DNA from: Lysinibacillus sp. ZYM-1
Lineage (GTDB): Bacteria > Bacillota > Bacilli > Bacillales_A > Planococcaceae
Direction: 5' to 3'
NCBI RefSeq assembly: GCF_001308875.1
Contig: NZ_KQ465107.1
Location: forward strand, 62,001-126,000
Length of the DNA: 64,000 nucleotides
Below, in pieces: positions 27,489-37,958 of this stretch; positions within the stretch are counted from its first letter, which is position 1; every line of letters begins with the position of its first letter. Under the pieces are notes generated by a model. It was given only the letters and a program-made list of their open reading frames with translations, was not told where the DNA came from and ran no database searches. Both the position numbers and the translations under genes were made by a program.

Positions 27489-27659
27489 TGTAGCCTGTGG
27501 CAAAATTAAATTCAAGCTCTTTGACTTATTAATTTCACGATTTTCACGATTTGGTTGTTCTTCATGATTTTTATAAAAATTAGTTATGGTAAAAACTGAA
27601 AGTAAACATGCCACAATAACAACAACAATAACAATTCCCACTAATTTTTTCCCATTCAT
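27468..27659 (-). CDS. Small single-pass membrane protein (hypothetical)
   Basis: This 63-residue frame starts MNGKK, has one strongly hydrophobic helix (VGIVIVVVIVACLLSVF, residues 7-23) and a hydrophilic, Asn/Glu/Arg-rich tail. A GGGGG site lies 10-14 bases before the ATG. The tail runs through the mhqD promoter and its stop codon falls within the MhqR palindrome, so either the gene is real and overlaps the control region or only its first part is meaningful. I recognise no family. Confidence 0.45.
   Translation of the reverse strand: MNGKKLVGIVIVVVIVACLLSVFTITNFYKNHEEQPNRENREINKSKSLNLILPQATIISNSR
27487..27515 (-). promoter_or_regulatory. mhqD: mhqD promoter
   Basis: On the minus strand TTGAAT (27515-27510), a 17-base spacer and TACAAT (27492-27487) form a good vegetative promoter. 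Its -10 runs into the MhqR-type palindrome. Confidence 0.75.
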
Positions 27660-27682
27660 TTTATTACTATCCCCCGTATTTA

Positions 27683-28147
27683 TTATTTCTTTTTACGAAA
27701 GCCTTCTTCAAGTAAATATTCTTTTGCAGAATCGTACGTACCAAATGCCTCTTCAAGATTTTCCCCATGGTAGACATTCCAAGAACGTTGCTCAAACGCT
27801 AGCTGTAATTGAACACCCTCTCGGCTATGCCAAATCTCGATAATTGGCTCTTGCGTTTCTGCCTCTTCGGATAGATATTGAATGGCATCCTCAATAATTT
27901 CACGAAGTTGTTGCTCATCGTAATCACGGATATTCACTAATCCCTTATCATCAGCCTCTTGCTCATAGCGCAATAAATCTCCAATAAAGATAAAGCCATT
28001 GCCATTGGGATGTAGCTTTTCAACTACAATCGTCTTTTCATAAAGACTGTCCATATAGTGATAATTTAAGCGTTTTAATGAAATCTCCTTTTTTGTTAGT
28101 TCAGAAAATGATTCAATAATTGCCTGTTTTTGTTCAAATGTTAGCAT
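27683..28147 (-). CDS. Hypothetical acidic protein
   Basis: I do not recognise this 154-residue soluble protein. It is acidic, starts MLTFEQKQAIIESF, contains two mixed segments (NGNGFIFIGDLLRYEQE and EIWHSREGVQLQLAFEQRSW) and ends in EEGFRKKK. No membrane helix, signal or catalytic motif is visible. The possible small membrane protein gene begins 23 bases downstream, in the same direction. Confidence 0.65.
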   Translation of the reverse strand: MLTFEQKQAIIESFSELTKKEISLKRLNYHYMDSLYEKTIVVEKLHPNGNGFIFIGDLLRYEQEADDKGLVNIRDYDEQQLREIIEDAIQYLSEEAETQEPIIEIWHSREGVQLQLAFEQRSWNVYHGENLEEAFGTYDSAKEYLLEEGFRKKK

Positions 28148-28236
28148 ATAAAAAATGCTCCTTTTCTTTACAATCTATCTAACAGTATAACTTATTTTTT
28201 CCCGTTAATTGTGTAGATTCTCGTCATTTTTCCAAA

Positions 28237-28270
28237 GAAAATAGGACAAGCTATTTTCTAGCTTATCCTA
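28237..28270 (-). terminator. Terminator of the Nudix gene
   Basis: AGGATAAGCTA pairs with TAGCTTGTCCT on the minus strand (one mismatch), followed by a T-rich stretch, a few bases after the Nudix stop. Confidence 0.65.
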
Positions 28271-28276
28271 CCCAAA

Positions 28277-28900
28277 TTAGGATGTTTGATTAAATATTTT
28301 CTCACGTGCAAATTTGATCACTTGAGCAACATACAATTCTCGATAAGGAACAAATTGTGCAAATCCAACGGGTCTGACAATTTTCCCACGTTGACCATCC
28401 GGGAAATACTCGTACCCTTCAATATTGAGCATCGTTGTCTCACCTAAGAAAAAGGCCTCTGCCTCCTTTAGCTTGGCTCTCACTACACCCGATACTTCCT
28501 CATACTGTAAAGCAAACGAATCCCAATCGTGCTCGAAGGGATATATGTAGACATGGCAAAATTCATTGTCAATCATATTTTCGGAAACAATACTACAAGA
28601 GGTCATACCCATTTTGATAACCTCACTTACGTCTATATGGAGCCCCAATTCCTCTTTTACTTCACGAATCCCTGACTCCACTGTTTCTATAGCTAAAAGA
28701 TGTCCTGCTGCCGTAATATCCAATAACCCAGGATAATCCTTCTTCTGAGAGCTACGTACTTGAAAATAAATATATTCTTCATTCACTAGCCAGCAATGGA
28801 ATGTCTCATGCCAAAGCCCTTTTTCGTGTACCTCTGCTCTCGTAGCTGTACCAATTTGCTCATGTTGTTCATTAAATACCTTTACAATTTCTTGTTCCAT
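28277..28900 (-). CDS. Nudix hydrolase, isopentenyl-diphosphate-isomerase-like subgroup
   Basis: This 207-residue protein has a Nudix box GHLLAIETVESGIREVKEELG (about residues 66-86). The spacing between the first Glu and the RE pair is one residue shorter than the textbook box, as seen in the IDI/YfcD-like subgroup. WHETFHCWL and YPGLLDITAAGH precede it as in that subgroup. It probably hydrolyses a nucleoside-diphosphate-linked or other phosphoanhydride substrate that I cannot specify. It ends 11 bases before the AI-2E permease gene region and is transcribed in the same direction. Confidence 0.75.
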   Translation of the reverse strand: MEQEIVKVFNEQHEQIGTATRAEVHEKGLWHETFHCWLVNEEYIYFQVRSSQKKDYPGLLDITAAGHLLAIETVESGIREVKEELGLHIDVSEVIKMGMTSCSIVSENMIDNEFCHVYIYPFEHDWDSFALQYEEVSGVVRAKLKEAEAFFLGETTMLNIEGYEYFPDGQRGKIVRPVGFAQFVPYRELYVAQVIKFAREKIFNQTS

Positions 28901-28911
28901 TTTTTCGACTC

Positions 28912-30009
28912 CTATACTGACTTCGTCGCTTTTTTCTTAATCGCATTACGTTGATCATAAATATTGGAAACGATAACTTTTAATACTGCATAAAATGGCA
29001 CAGCGATAATAATTCCAATAAAACCTGCAATATTACCTGCTGCTAGAATAATTGTAATTACGGTTAGTGGGTGGATATCGAGCGATTTCCCCATAACATT
29101 AGGTGTGATAAAGTTGCTATCAATTTGCTGAGCAACAAGCGTCACAACGGATACCCAAACAACTAAAATAGGATCTTGAATAACTGCTACGATCAGCGCT
29201 GGCAAAAATGCGATCCAAGGTCCTATAAACGGAATCATGTTCATAAAGAACGCAAAGATCACTAATAGTAACGAATATTCTAATCCAATAATTAAGTAGC
29301 CCACATACATAATAAGCGCTAATAAAAAACTAATTTGCAATTGTCCCTGAATATAACTGCGTAATACATCATCAATTTCACTTAATGTTTTCTTTACCCA
29401 TTGCTGACGTTCGCCACTGAAATATTTATAAATAGATGGCGCAAATTTCTCATGATCCTTCAACATAAAAATAAAGAAGAATGGAATTAACACGGCTAAT
29501 AATGATACTGACACAATAGATTGTAAAAAGGAAATAAACCCTTTACTCGCCACCATTGCGACATCTTGCACAGAATTCGCCATTTTTTCAATAACATCAT
29601 TTACCTGTTGTGGGAAGTTATCTTTATTTAGCAGAACATAGTCTGTTAATTGCTGAATGCTCGTACTAATGCTTGAACTAATCATAGGGGCATTCTTCAC
29701 TAATTTATTGACCTGTTCGGCAATCGGGTTACCAATTATCCAGCCAAAAACCCCTGCAATTCCTATTAACCCGAACACAATCGTCAATATACTAGCCCAT
29801 CTAGGAAATCTACGCTTTTCTAAAAATCTCTGAATCGGTTCAGTCACATAATATAAGACCCCACCAAGTAATAAAGGCACAAAAATTGCTTTTAATATAA
29901 TGACTAATGGTGAAAAAATCCATTGAATCTCTATAAAATATTTAATGATTAGTATTGTAAGTAGTATCCCTACACCTACTTGAAACCAAACTTTCCTCGT
30001 CACTTTCAT
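28912..30009 (-). CDS. AI-2E family permease
   Basis: This 365-residue protein has the AI-2E (UPF0118) pattern: three N-terminal helices, a long amphipathic extracytoplasmic segment (about residues 75-150), then a C-terminal bundle with FFMNMIPFIGPWIAFLPAL and a PNVMGKSLDIHPL segment. Family members export diverse small molecules or act in ion antiport; transport of autoinducer-2 is not implied. A second family member is encoded at 45146-46204. It lies 11 bases upstream of the Nudix gene. Confidence 0.82.
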   Translation of the reverse strand: MKVTRKVWFQVGVGILLTILIIKYFIEIQWIFSPLVIILKAIFVPLLLGGVLYYVTEPIQRFLEKRRFPRWASILTIVFGLIGIAGVFGWIIGNPIAEQVNKLVKNAPMISSSISTSIQQLTDYVLLNKDNFPQQVNDVIEKMANSVQDVAMVASKGFISFLQSIVSVSLLAVLIPFFFIFMLKDHEKFAPSIYKYFSGERQQWVKKTLSEIDDVLRSYIQGQLQISFLLALIMYVGYLIIGLEYSLLLVIFAFFMNMIPFIGPWIAFLPALIVAVIQDPILVVWVSVVTLVAQQIDSNFITPNVMGKSLDIHPLTVITIILAAGNIAGFIGIIIAVPFYAVLKVIVSNIYDQRNAIKKKATKSV

Positions 30010-30171
30010 TCACTTCCTTTTATCACAGTTACTGAAAATACTACTGATATATTAACCATTTCGCAAGTATCCTAGTATTTTTTAACAAAATCAATTGCTA
30101 CTAAGTCTATTTGTCTCCAAACTTTTTCGTGTTTATTCGAAAAACTCTTTCTGCCAGGGCTCAGACAAACT

Positions 30172-30218
30172 AAAAAAATCCGTTACACTTCCACTTTACT
30201 AAACATGGAAGTGTAGCG
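30172..30218 (-). terminator. Terminator of the oligopeptidase gene
   Basis: CGCTACACTTCCA pairs with TGGAAGTGTAACG on the minus strand (one mismatch) and is followed after GA by seven Ts, 15 bases beyond the stop. Confidence 0.85.
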
Positions 30219-30232
30219 AATTTAAGTATCTG

Positions 30233-31930
30233 TTATAGCGACGAATCATCTACAGAATTTAAGTATGCCTCAATTTCCCCAATAACGGATTCAACACAGC
30301 CATTTTCAAATGGTGAAATTAAGCCAGCCTCTTTTACAAGCTTGGTAAAGGACATAGAGCCACCTAAACCGCATAAATGAATATAGTCTTTCCAAGCTGT
30401 TTCAAATTCTTCACGTGAGCGTTTCCAGAACTGGAAGGCACAAATTTGTGCTAGCGTATAATCAATATAGTAGAACGGACTAGCATAAATGTGACCTTGA
30501 CGCTGCCAAATCCCTCCTGCTTCGAGGTAGTTATTATGATCATAGTCACGATGTGGCAGATATATTTCCTCAATTTTCTTCCATGCTGCTTTACGTTCAG
30601 CAGGTGTCATTGTAGGATTTTCATAAATAACATGTTGGAACTCATCAACCGCAACACCATATGGTAAGAACAAAAGGCCACTGCTTAAATGTGTAAATTT
30701 ATATTTTTCTGTGTCCTCTTTAAAGAATAGCTCCATCCATGGCCATGTGAAAAATTCCATACTCATAGAGTGAATTTCACAAGATTCGTAAGTTGGCCAT
30801 AAATACTCTGGAATACCAATGTTACGGCTTGAATATACCTGGAAGGCATGTCCTGCTTCATGTGTTAATACATCGATGTCACCTGAAGTACCGTTAAAGT
30901 TCGAGAAAATGTACGGAGAATGATAGTTTTCGATAAATGTACAATAACCACCACTCTCTTTACCTTTCTTCGCCACTAGGTCCATGAGGTCATGATCAAT
31001 CATGAAATTGAAGAATTCTCCCGTTTCAGGTGATAGCTCCTCATACATCTTTTTACCGTTCGCAACGATCCATTCTGGGTCCCCTTTTGGTGTTGCATTA
31101 CCTGATAAGAAGTTAAGTGCTTCATCATAGAATTTTAAATCTTCAATGCCAATACGCTTCGCCTGACGCTCATATAACTTTGTCGCCACAGGTACAATTA
31201 AATCGCGAACTTGATCACGGAATTTTTTCACCATCTCTGCGTTATAATCGATACGATTCATTCGAATATAACCAAGTTCAACATAGCTGTTATAGCCAAG
31301 TTTAACCGCAATTTCATGGCGTACTTTTACAAGTTCATCGTATAAGCGATCAAATTCACCTTCATGTTCGGCAAAGAAACCAAAACGTGCATTTGTTGCT
31401 TCCTTACGTATAGCTCGATCAGTGGATTCCGCAAATGGTCCTAGCTGAGCAAGTGTTAATGTCTCTCCATTAAATTCGATTTGGGCAGATGCTACAAGCT
31501 TATTATACTCAGAAACAAGCTTATTTTCTTTTTGCATTAAATCGATTACTTCTGGTGAGAAGCCTTTAATTTGATAGTTTGCTAGGTCGAATAATTGTTG
31601 ACCCCATTTTTCTTCTAGGTGCTCACGGAATGGTGAGGCAATCAATGCTTTATAGTATTCTGTTGTTACTTCTTCTAGCTCAGGACCAACTTCATCGAAA
31701 TAGTCGCGCTCTGCTTGATAAAATTCATCGTTTGTATCGATAGATGCGCGAATATACACTAAGTTAGCCATTGTGGCAAAGTCATTACTGATTGCATTTA
31801 ATTTTTCAATGATGCTACTTTGTTCGTCCATTGATTGCGCTTTTTTAAATTGGTCGATGAGCGCTAATTGTTGCTCTTTCATCTCAGCAACATTTGGACG
31901 GTTGTATTCATAGTCTTTAAACGTTTTCAT
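30233..31930 (-). CDS. pepF: M3-family oligoendopeptidase
   Basis: This 565-residue cytosolic zinc peptidase cleaves oligopeptides. The HEAGH motif is at about residue 356, with the third ligand Glu in PTYESCEIHSMSMEF about 25 residues later. The long helical N-terminal half is typical of PepF/M3. It is a single-gene unit with a strong terminator. The exact PepF subgroup is not certain, since it is slightly shorter than classical PepF (about 600). Confidence 0.85.
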   Translation of the reverse strand: MKTFKDYEYNRPNVAEMKEQQLALIDQFKKAQSMDEQSSIIEKLNAISNDFATMANLVYIRASIDTNDEFYQAERDYFDEVGPELEEVTTEYYKALIASPFREHLEEKWGQQLFDLANYQIKGFSPEVIDLMQKENKLVSEYNKLVASAQIEFNGETLTLAQLGPFAESTDRAIRKEATNARFGFFAEHEGEFDRLYDELVKVRHEIAVKLGYNSYVELGYIRMNRIDYNAEMVKKFRDQVRDLIVPVATKLYERQAKRIGIEDLKFYDEALNFLSGNATPKGDPEWIVANGKKMYEELSPETGEFFNFMIDHDLMDLVAKKGKESGGYCTFIENYHSPYIFSNFNGTSGDIDVLTHEAGHAFQVYSSRNIGIPEYLWPTYESCEIHSMSMEFFTWPWMELFFKEDTEKYKFTHLSSGLLFLPYGVAVDEFQHVIYENPTMTPAERKAAWKKIEEIYLPHRDYDHNNYLEAGGIWQRQGHIYASPFYYIDYTLAQICAFQFWKRSREEFETAWKDYIHLCGLGGSMSFTKLVKEAGLISPFENGCVESVIGEIEAYLNSVDDSSL

Positions 31931-32007
31931 TGAAATCCCCTCTTTCTGTCATATACCCCGTGATATTTCTATTATATGTCAAATCTTAGCTATTAAGAAA
32001 CAATTAT

Positions 32008-32583
32008 TTAATAACCAACAATATATGTTTTTAATAAGGCTGCTCTTTCTCTTATTTTTAGTCTTGCTTCTACCGACTTAGGTGTTTTGGCTGGCACAAC
32101 ATCCACCTCAAAATCTAAAGATTCTGCCAGATATTTTGCACGCTTTAAATGGAAGTCATTAGAAACAATCGTAATTTTCTTTGTCTCTTTTGGTAAAAGT
32201 ACTTTAGAGAATACTAAATTTTCATAAGTGGAAGTAGATTTATCTTCTACGATAATTCTCGTAGCTTCAATGCCGTTTTGCTCTAGGTAATCTTGCATAA
32301 CGGATGCCTCTGTTCGATCTTCATCTGATCCTTGTCCCCCTGACACAATGACCTTAACATGAGGGTACGTTGCTAAATATTGAGCGGCCACCTCTAATCT
32401 ACTTTTTAATGAAAGTGATGGTACACCTCCTGGCTTTACTTTAGCCCCTAGTATAATCATATAGTCAGCCGAGCCATCTGCACTTGCTTCAACCCCCTGG
32501 TCTATTTCTTTTCCCAACCAAATATATAGGACAATAGCTATCCCTACTAAAAGAACTCCCACACTAATCACCCATTTTTTCAC
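32008..32583 (-). CDS. YdcF/SanA-like DUF218 membrane protein
   Basis: This 191-residue protein has one N-terminal helix (about residues 5-23) that anchors a DUF218 domain: YMIILGAKV, VKVIVSGGQGSDEDRTEA, and NDFHLKRAK near the end. Members act in envelope maintenance in other bacteria; the reaction is unknown. It is transcribed on its own between the chemoreceptor gene (same strand, upstream) and the oligopeptidase. Confidence 0.78.
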   Translation of the reverse strand: MKKWVISVGVLLVGIAIVLYIWLGKEIDQGVEASADGSADYMIILGAKVKPGGVPSLSLKSRLEVAAQYLATYPHVKVIVSGGQGSDEDRTEASVMQDYLEQNGIEATRIIVEDKSTSTYENLVFSKVLLPKETKKITIVSNDFHLKRAKYLAESLDFEVDVVPAKTPKSVEARLKIRERAALLKTYIVGY

Positions 32584-32622
32584 AAATCAACCCTCCTTTA
32601 CCTTTTATTAACGTGAATAAAG

Positions 32623-32652
32623 AAAAAAGGATGCTTGATTACCAAGCATCCT
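32623..32652 (-). terminator. Terminator of the chemoreceptor gene
   Basis: AGGATGCTTG and its perfect complement flank a five-base loop and are followed by Ts on the minus strand, 6 bases after the stop. Confidence 0.88.
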
Positions 32653-32658
32653 CAACGA

Positions 32659-34401
32659 TTATCTTAATATAAAGCGTTTAATGGACTCCTGTAACGCTGT
32701 AATTTCATCTGTTAAATCATTAGAAGATTCGCTAACAAGCTGAATCGCCCGTTGTTGCTCATCTACAGACGCTGTCACCTCTTCAGAAGCAGCAGCATTT
32801 TTTTCACTTATCATAGCAATGCTTTCGATGGACTTCATAATATCATTCTTGGAGCTATTTACATATTCTACGCCACCTGTCATGTCTCCAATAATTGAAA
32901 TGATTTTTTCAACAGCAGATTTGATTTCTTTAAATGAAGACTCTGTTACCATGACGGAATCATTTTGTTGACTTACAATGACGTGAGTTTTCTGCATTTC
33001 ATCATTGACTAAGTTCGTCTCACTCTCGATTCCCTTTAAGGTAGTGCGAACTAGTTCTGTTGCTACAGATGTTTGATCAGCTAGCTTCCTTACTTCCTCT
33101 GCGACAACAGCAAATCCTTTGCCATGTTCTCCTGCACGCGCTGCCTCAATGGAGGCGTTGAGTGCTAGAAGATTAGTTTGATCAGAAATCTCTGTAATCG
33201 TACCCACAATGCCTTCAATTTCACGTACCTTCACAATTAAACTACCAAAAACGGACTGAATATTCTGAATTAGAATTGAGGATTCCTGCGACTTTTCTTT
33301 TAAGCTAGTTATATTAACGATGCCTTCTTCATTAGATTTTTTCATATGTTGCGAAGCATCTAGCATTAATTCATTTTTATCATGCAATCCTTCAATTTGC
33401 TGAGCAAACTCATTAGCTGTTCGATTTGTATCCTCCGCCTCTGATGCTTGCTGTACTGCGCCTTTCGATACTTCATTAATAGCTTTGACGATTTCATCAC
33501 CATAAGCATTTGTTTCTTCAGCAACCGCGGTTAAGTTCGCCGATGTCGATTGTATTTCTACAATTGCTTCCTCTACGTCTGAAATGAGTGTTTTCAGTTG
33601 ATTAACCATTTCATTGAAGCCCTCATTTAACTGGCCAATTTCATCTGTCCGCTGTAAATGTTCGATATCTACAGTTAAATTCCCCTTCGCTACTTCGCGC
33701 ACAAGCTTCGATAATTTTTTTACTGGTAAAGCTAAATGCCTAGATACTAAAATGACAACAATAACACCTATAATAATAGCACCTGCTAGTGTCAAACCAA
33801 TTACTAATAGTAAAGAGTTCGCCTCTGCATTAAAATCCTGCATATATGTACCTGATGCAATAATCCATCCCCAATGCGGGTCTTTTGCTGAATAAATAAT
33901 TTTATCTGCCAATACATCCTGCCCTGGTAGCTCAAATTCATATTTAGTAAAACCACCACCATCCAACGCTCTATCGGTTACTTCTCGAATAAAGTAATTA
34001 CCACTGCTATCTTGATCGTTCCAAAGATTATCACCTTCTCGAGTAGGATGCGTTGTTAATGTTCCCTTATCATCTAATACATATATATAACCGTATTCTC
34101 CCAAATCACCTGGATAATTAATCGGGCGCTTCCCTTCACTATCTTTAGGGCCTAAGAAAGCTTCACGCACTCGCTCCTGTGCCACATCTAGAGGAATATC
34201 CCCCTTTTCAACACTTTCATTTGCGAGTTCGATTATTTGCAAAGCGGATTGGACACTATTGTAAATAACCTGTTCCCCAATTTCCTCCATACCATTCTTA
34301 GCCTTACTATAGCTAACTATACCAATAATTAAACTTGGAATAATTAGTAGTGCCAATGAAATAATAACTAGTTTCCCCTGTATTGAACGTAAAAACCTCA
34401 T
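32659..34401 (-). CDS. Methyl-accepting chemotaxis protein with Cache sensor
   Basis: This 580-residue chemoreceptor has an N-terminal helix, an extracytoplasmic Cache-like domain (about residues 35-190, with [15 protein letters not shown] and [14 protein letters not shown]), a second helix, a HAMP domain (about 215-270) and a long coiled signalling domain. The hairpin tip is [21 protein letters not shown]. Ligand recognition of the [10 protein letters not shown] type is common in single-Cache receptors. The ligand is unknown. A degraded relative lies directly upstream at 34676-35123. Confidence 0.9.
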   Translation of the reverse strand: MRFLRSIQGKLVIISLALLIIPSLIIGIVSYSKAKNGMEEIGEQVIYNSVQSALQIIELANESVEKGDIPLDVAQERVREAFLGPKDSEGKRPINYPGDLGEYGYIYVLDDKGTLTTHPTREGDNLWNDQDSSGNYFIREVTDRALDGGGFTKYEFELPGQDVLADKIIYSAKDPHWGWIIASGTYMQDFNAEANSLLLVIGLTLAGAIIIGVIVVILVSRHLALPVKKLSKLVREVAKGNLTVDIEHLQRTDEIGQLNEGFNEMVNQLKTLISDVEEAIVEIQSTSANLTAVAEETNAYGDEIVKAINEVSKGAVQQASEAEDTNRTANEFAQQIEGLHDKNELMLDASQHMKKSNEEGIVNITSLKEKSQESSILIQNIQSVFGSLIVKVREIEGIVGTITEISDQTNLLALNASIEAARAGEHGKGFAVVAEEVRKLADQTSVATELVRTTLKGIESETNLVNDEMQKTHVIVSQQNDSVMVTESSFKEIKSAVEKIISIIGDMTGGVEYVNSSKNDIMKSIESIAMISEKNAAASEEVTASVDEQQRAIQLVSESSNDLTDEITALQESIKRFILR

Positions 34402-34578
34402 ACTTTAGCCCCCTATTTCATTCGTTCAAAAAAAGTATATTAACTTATATTATGTTATGGTTTAGGAGTTTCTGCAATGGATAAAACACAAATTATTTTC
34501 TATTTTCCCTTTATTTGGTTTATTTCGACAAATCCATGCTCGTTTCGGATTACACCTTACTTCTCTACATCTAACATA

Positions 34579-34625
34579 AAAAACTATTTTTCTACAAGAC
34601 TTCATCTCATAGAAAAATAGTTTAA
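34579..34625 (-). terminator. Hairpin after the chemoreceptor remnant
   Basis: AAACTATTTTTCTA and its perfect complement enclose a 15-base loop. It lies about 50 bases past the end of the pseudogene and probably was its terminator. Confidence 0.6.
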
Positions 34626-34675
34626 AAATCATCATATTTGAATGTATTGATTGTTTCAGTTACCACTTTAGATAT

Positions 34676-35123
34676 TTAAGCGAACATTGCTACAACCTCA
34701 ATTAATTCTGAAACCATTGTTACTTGTAAATCAGCAGCCGTCGCTACTTCTTTTGTTCCTTGTACACTATGCTAGCGGTATACAGCTGAATCAGCCTGAA
34801 TTTTATTGTTCCCCTCAACAAATTGTAAGTTTTGTTCAAGGCTTTCACAGATCCGTTGTACGCCTCTATTGCCTGCTTGTACATCTACCGAACTGTCAGA
34901 CATTTCATGTAATGCTCGGTCTGTCTGTAATCACCTTATAGCTTTCCAGATGCATATGTATTTCAATCCACTGATGCGTTAGACATTTCTGCAAGCTTGC
35001 CCATTATTTTATTAAGTATGATTTCGCTATGTAGATCGTTGTCACAATAAAAAATGCTAACATAGCAAATGACATGAACACAATTCTATTACTTAATTTA
35101 CTGTCATTCGTACCTCCCTCCAT
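34676..35123 (-). pseudogene. Degraded chemoreceptor remnant
   Basis: Read on the minus strand, an ATG after GGAGGG-rich sequence opens a 38-codon frame with a membrane helix (NRIVFMSFAMLAFFIVTTIYIA) and then stops. Further on, shifted frames give pieces such as EMSDSSVDVQAGNRGVQRI, ESLEQNLQFVEGNN and EVATAADLQVTMVSELIEVVAMFA, interrupted by a TAG at about 34771. These resemble pieces of a methyl-accepting signalling domain with large deletions. The plus-strand frame at 34687-34941 is a shadow of this. The neighbour at 32659 is an intact receptor. Confidence 0.6.
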
Positions 35124-35190
35124 TTCTACTACTAAACTAATATCTTAACATTACCCATCGAACTATTTTTTAACGAATTCGACAATAAAA

Positions 35191-36486
35191 TTATGATAAT
35201 AAGGATATCCAGGTAACTAAAGCAATTAAAGTAACGAACAATGTCGGAATGGTAAGAATGACACCAAATTTAAAATACTGCCCCCAGCTAATTTTAATGC
35301 CTCTTTGAGCCAAAATATGAAGCCATATTAATGTCGCAAGTGAGCCAATCGGTGTCATTTTTGGACCTAAATTGGTGCCAATTACATTTGCATAAATTAA
35401 TCCATCTTTCATCATGCCTGTTGCGCTCGTTTCAGAAATGGCTAATGCATCAATCATGACCGTTGGTAGATTGTTCATGACAGCTGACAAAACTGCTGCT
35501 ACAAACCCCATAGTGATGGTTGCTACCACGAAGCCTTGCTGTACAGCCTGCTCTAGTAAATTCGCTAGCAAACCTGTCATCCCTACATTTTTCAAGCCGT
35601 AGACAACCACATACATACCAATGGAAAAGAACACAATGTTCCATGGGGCTCCTTTTACAACCCTCTTTGTATCTACAAAAGAACTACGCTTTGCAAGCCA
35701 CAAAAAAATAGCTGCTACACTACATAAAATAAATGACACTGGAATGAGGAACATTTCGCCGATTACAAATCCTACTAACAGAATGGCTATCACATACCAA
35801 GATATCGCAAATAACTTTGGGTCTCTAATAGCTTGCTTTGGTTGTTCAACTGCCTCGAGGGAATAGCGTTGTGGTATGGAACGACGAAAAACAATATAAA
35901 GTACGGCTATACTAGCTACTAAAGAAAAGAAGTTCGGTACAACCATATGAATCGCATAATCCATAAAACCTATCTCAAAAAAGTCAGCTGATACAATATT
36001 TGTTAAATTACTAATAATAAAAGGTAAGGATGTTGTATCTGCTATAAAGCCACTAGCAATAATAAATGGGAAGATCATCTTTTCCGTCAAATTCAGTTTT
36101 CTTACCATTGCCAAAACAATTGGTGTTAATATTAATGCGGCTCCATCATTAGCAAATAGCGCCGATACTATTGCTCCTAAACATGCAATATAAACAAATA
36201 AACGTATACCATTTCCTTTAGCTAGTCGTGCCATATGGAGAGCAGCCCATTCAAAAAAGCCAATTTCGTCTAAAATAAGTGAAATTAAAATAATACCAAT
36301 AAAAGATAGTGTAGCATTCCAAACAATTCCTGTTACCTCAAGTACATCCTGCCATGTAACAACCCCAATTATTAGCGCTAAGGCAGCTCCTATACAGGAT
36401 GACCAACCAATCGATAATTTACGTGGCTGCACAATAACAAAAAATAAAGTCACTAAAAACAAAATAATCGCTAAAGCAGTCTGCAT
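35191..36486 (-). CDS. arsB: ArsB-type anion permease
   Basis: This 431-residue membrane protein has about 11-12 hydrophobic helices in the ArsB/NhaD (ion transporter) pattern, with [16 protein letters not shown] near residue 112 and [16 protein letters not shown] and [17 protein letters not shown] in the second half. By family it extrudes arsenite or antimonite. No arsR, arsC or ArsR operator is next to it, so the natural substrate is less sure than the family. Confidence 0.8.
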   Translation of the reverse strand: MQTALAIILFLVTLFFVIVQPRKLSIGWSSCIGAALALIIGVVTWQDVLEVTGIVWNATLSFIGIILISLILDEIGFFEWAALHMARLAKGNGIRLFVYIACLGAIVSALFANDGAALILTPIVLAMVRKLNLTEKMIFPFIIASGFIADTTSLPFIISNLTNIVSADFFEIGFMDYAIHMVVPNFFSLVASIAVLYIVFRRSIPQRYSLEAVEQPKQAIRDPKLFAISWYVIAILLVGFVIGEMFLIPVSFILCSVAAIFLWLAKRSSFVDTKRVVKGAPWNIVFFSIGMYVVVYGLKNVGMTGLLANLLEQAVQQGFVVATITMGFVAAVLSAVMNNLPTVMIDALAISETSATGMMKDGLIYANVIGTNLGPKMTPIGSLATLIWLHILAQRGIKISWGQYFKFGVILTIPTLFVTLIALVTWISLLS

Positions 36487-36510
36487 GTCATGTCTTTTCT
36501 CCCTAATTAA

Positions 36511-36539
36511 AAACCAGTAGCTTTATGTGCTACTGGTTT
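36511..36539 (-). terminator. Terminator of yeeN
   Basis: AAACCAGTAGC and its perfect complement flank a seven-base loop and run into Ts on the minus strand, 12 bases after the yeeN stop. Confidence 0.85.
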
Positions 36540-36550
36540 CCTAAATGAAA

Positions 36551-37270
36551 TTATTCTCCTAAATCTGCATTATGGAAGACATTTTGTACATCTTCTAAAT
36601 CTTCCAATGCATCAATTAATTTTTCAAATTTCGCTGCATCGTCGCCAGTTAATGCTACTTCAGTTTGTGGTAACATAGTAAGCTCTGCAACTGTGAACTC
36701 TTGTATGCCAGCAGCCTTTAATGCCTCTTGTGTAGCAAAGAATTGATCCGGTTCAGCATAAATAATGACTGCTTCCTCTTCTTCCAAAATATCACGAGCA
36801 TCTACATCTGCTTCCATTAAAATTTCTAGCACTTCATCAGCTGTTTTACCTTCTAAACCAATAACTGCAGTAGAATCGAACATATAAGCTACAGAACCAC
36901 TGACACCCATATTTCCATTATTCTTACCAAATGCTGCGCGAACATCGGATGCTGTACGATTCACATTGTTTGTTAAAGCATCTACAATAATCATTGTCCC
37001 GGCTGGACCAAAGCCTTCATAACGTAATTCATCAAAGCTTTCGTCACCGCCACCTTTTGCTTTATCGATGGCTTTTTCTATAATATGTTTAGGAACACTG
37101 TATGTTTTTGCACGTTCAAGCACCACTTTAAGTGCACGGTTTGACTCTGGATCTGGTTCGCCTGATTTAGCTGCCACATAAATTTCTCGTCCGAATTTAG
37201 CATTGATACGGCTAGTGCTTTGATCTTTAGACGCTTTCTTTTCTTTAATGTTATTCCACTTACGACCCAT
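36551..37270 (-). CDS. yeeN: YebC/PmpR-family protein, YeeN type
   Basis: This 239-residue protein belongs to the YebC/TACO1 family, which acts on DNA as a regulator or on ribosomes to ease stalling at proline stretches. [17 protein letters not shown] at the start is diagnostic of the YeeN branch rather than the YrbC branch. The ATG at 37270 is used because the upstream GTG sits on the AGAGAGTGG ribosome binding site. Confidence 0.88.
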   Translation of the reverse strand: MGRKWNNIKEKKASKDQSTSRINAKFGREIYVAAKSGEPDPESNRALKVVLERAKTYSVPKHIIEKAIDKAKGGGDESFDELRYEGFGPAGTMIIVDALTNNVNRTASDVRAAFGKNNGNMGVSGSVAYMFDSTAVIGLEGKTADEVLEILMEADVDARDILEEEEAVIIYAEPDQFFATQEALKAAGIQEFTVAELTMLPQTEVALTGDDAAKFEKLIDALEDLEDVQNVFHNADLGE

Positions 37271-37472
37271 TGTTTCCACTCTCTTTCAAAGGATAGATTT
37301 ATAAAAAATGATAGATATGCAGTTGCACATCTTAAAATGGTAATTAAATACTTATCGTATCTTTACTCTGCAAATAATAACATAATGATGCTTACAAAGC
37401 TAGATATACCAATGTTTAAGCATATTTTTTCTGTAGAAATAGCTGTAAAAATTTACGTTATTTAGTATCTAT

Positions 37473-37934
37473 TTATAACAGTTCACGTTTAATTTTATCT
37501 ATTATTGCCTGGCAGCCTTCTAGCACTAAATCGTAGGTTTCTTGAAAGTCCCCTGTGTAATAAGGATCCGGAACGTCTTGACGATGTTCTGTTAAATCTA
37601 AAAAACGAAAAATCTTTGGTGAAGAAGGGTTACCCAATATCGTTCGAATGTTGCGAATATTACTTTCATCCATCCCGATAATGTAAGTGAATTCTTCTAA
37701 ATCAGCCTTTTGTAATTGTCGACCTAGCATTCCAGTTGTAGAAATACCATATTCTCTAAGCTTATCCTGTGTACCTCGGTGAGGAGGTTCACCGATATGC
37801 CATGAGCTTGTGGCAGCAGAATCCACATCGATTTTATCGTCTAAACACTCTTTCTTCACCAACTCACGCATGACTGCCTCTGCCATTGGAGAGCGACAGA
37901 TATTGCCTAAGCAAACGAAAAGTACTCGAATCAT
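37473..37934 (-). CDS. Low-molecular-weight protein tyrosine phosphatase
   Basis: This 153-residue phosphatase has the active-site loop CLGNICRS at residues 8-15 and the general acid Asp in VPDPYYTGDF. The AGGAGG site 9 bases ahead of the ATG at 37934 fixes the start; longer in-frame starts lie upstream of it. It resembles B. subtilis YfkJ. Its substrates are unknown. A hairpin between plsC and this gene may limit read-through. Confidence 0.88.
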   Translation of the reverse strand: MIRVLFVCLGNICRSPMAEAVMRELVKKECLDDKIDVDSAATSSWHIGEPPHRGTQDKLREYGISTTGMLGRQLQKADLEEFTYIIGMDESNIRNIRTILGNPSSPKIFRFLDLTEHRQDVPDPYYTGDFQETYDLVLEGCQAIIDKIKRELL

Positions 37935-37958
37935 CTCTATTATCCTCCTACAACAAAG

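Noticed and set aside
34687..34941. Plus-strand 84-codon frame
   Set aside because: It is antisense to the degraded chemoreceptor fragments and has no ribosome binding site.
37220..37465. Plus-strand 81-codon frame
   Set aside because: Its first part is antisense to yeeN and the rest has no family character or start signal.
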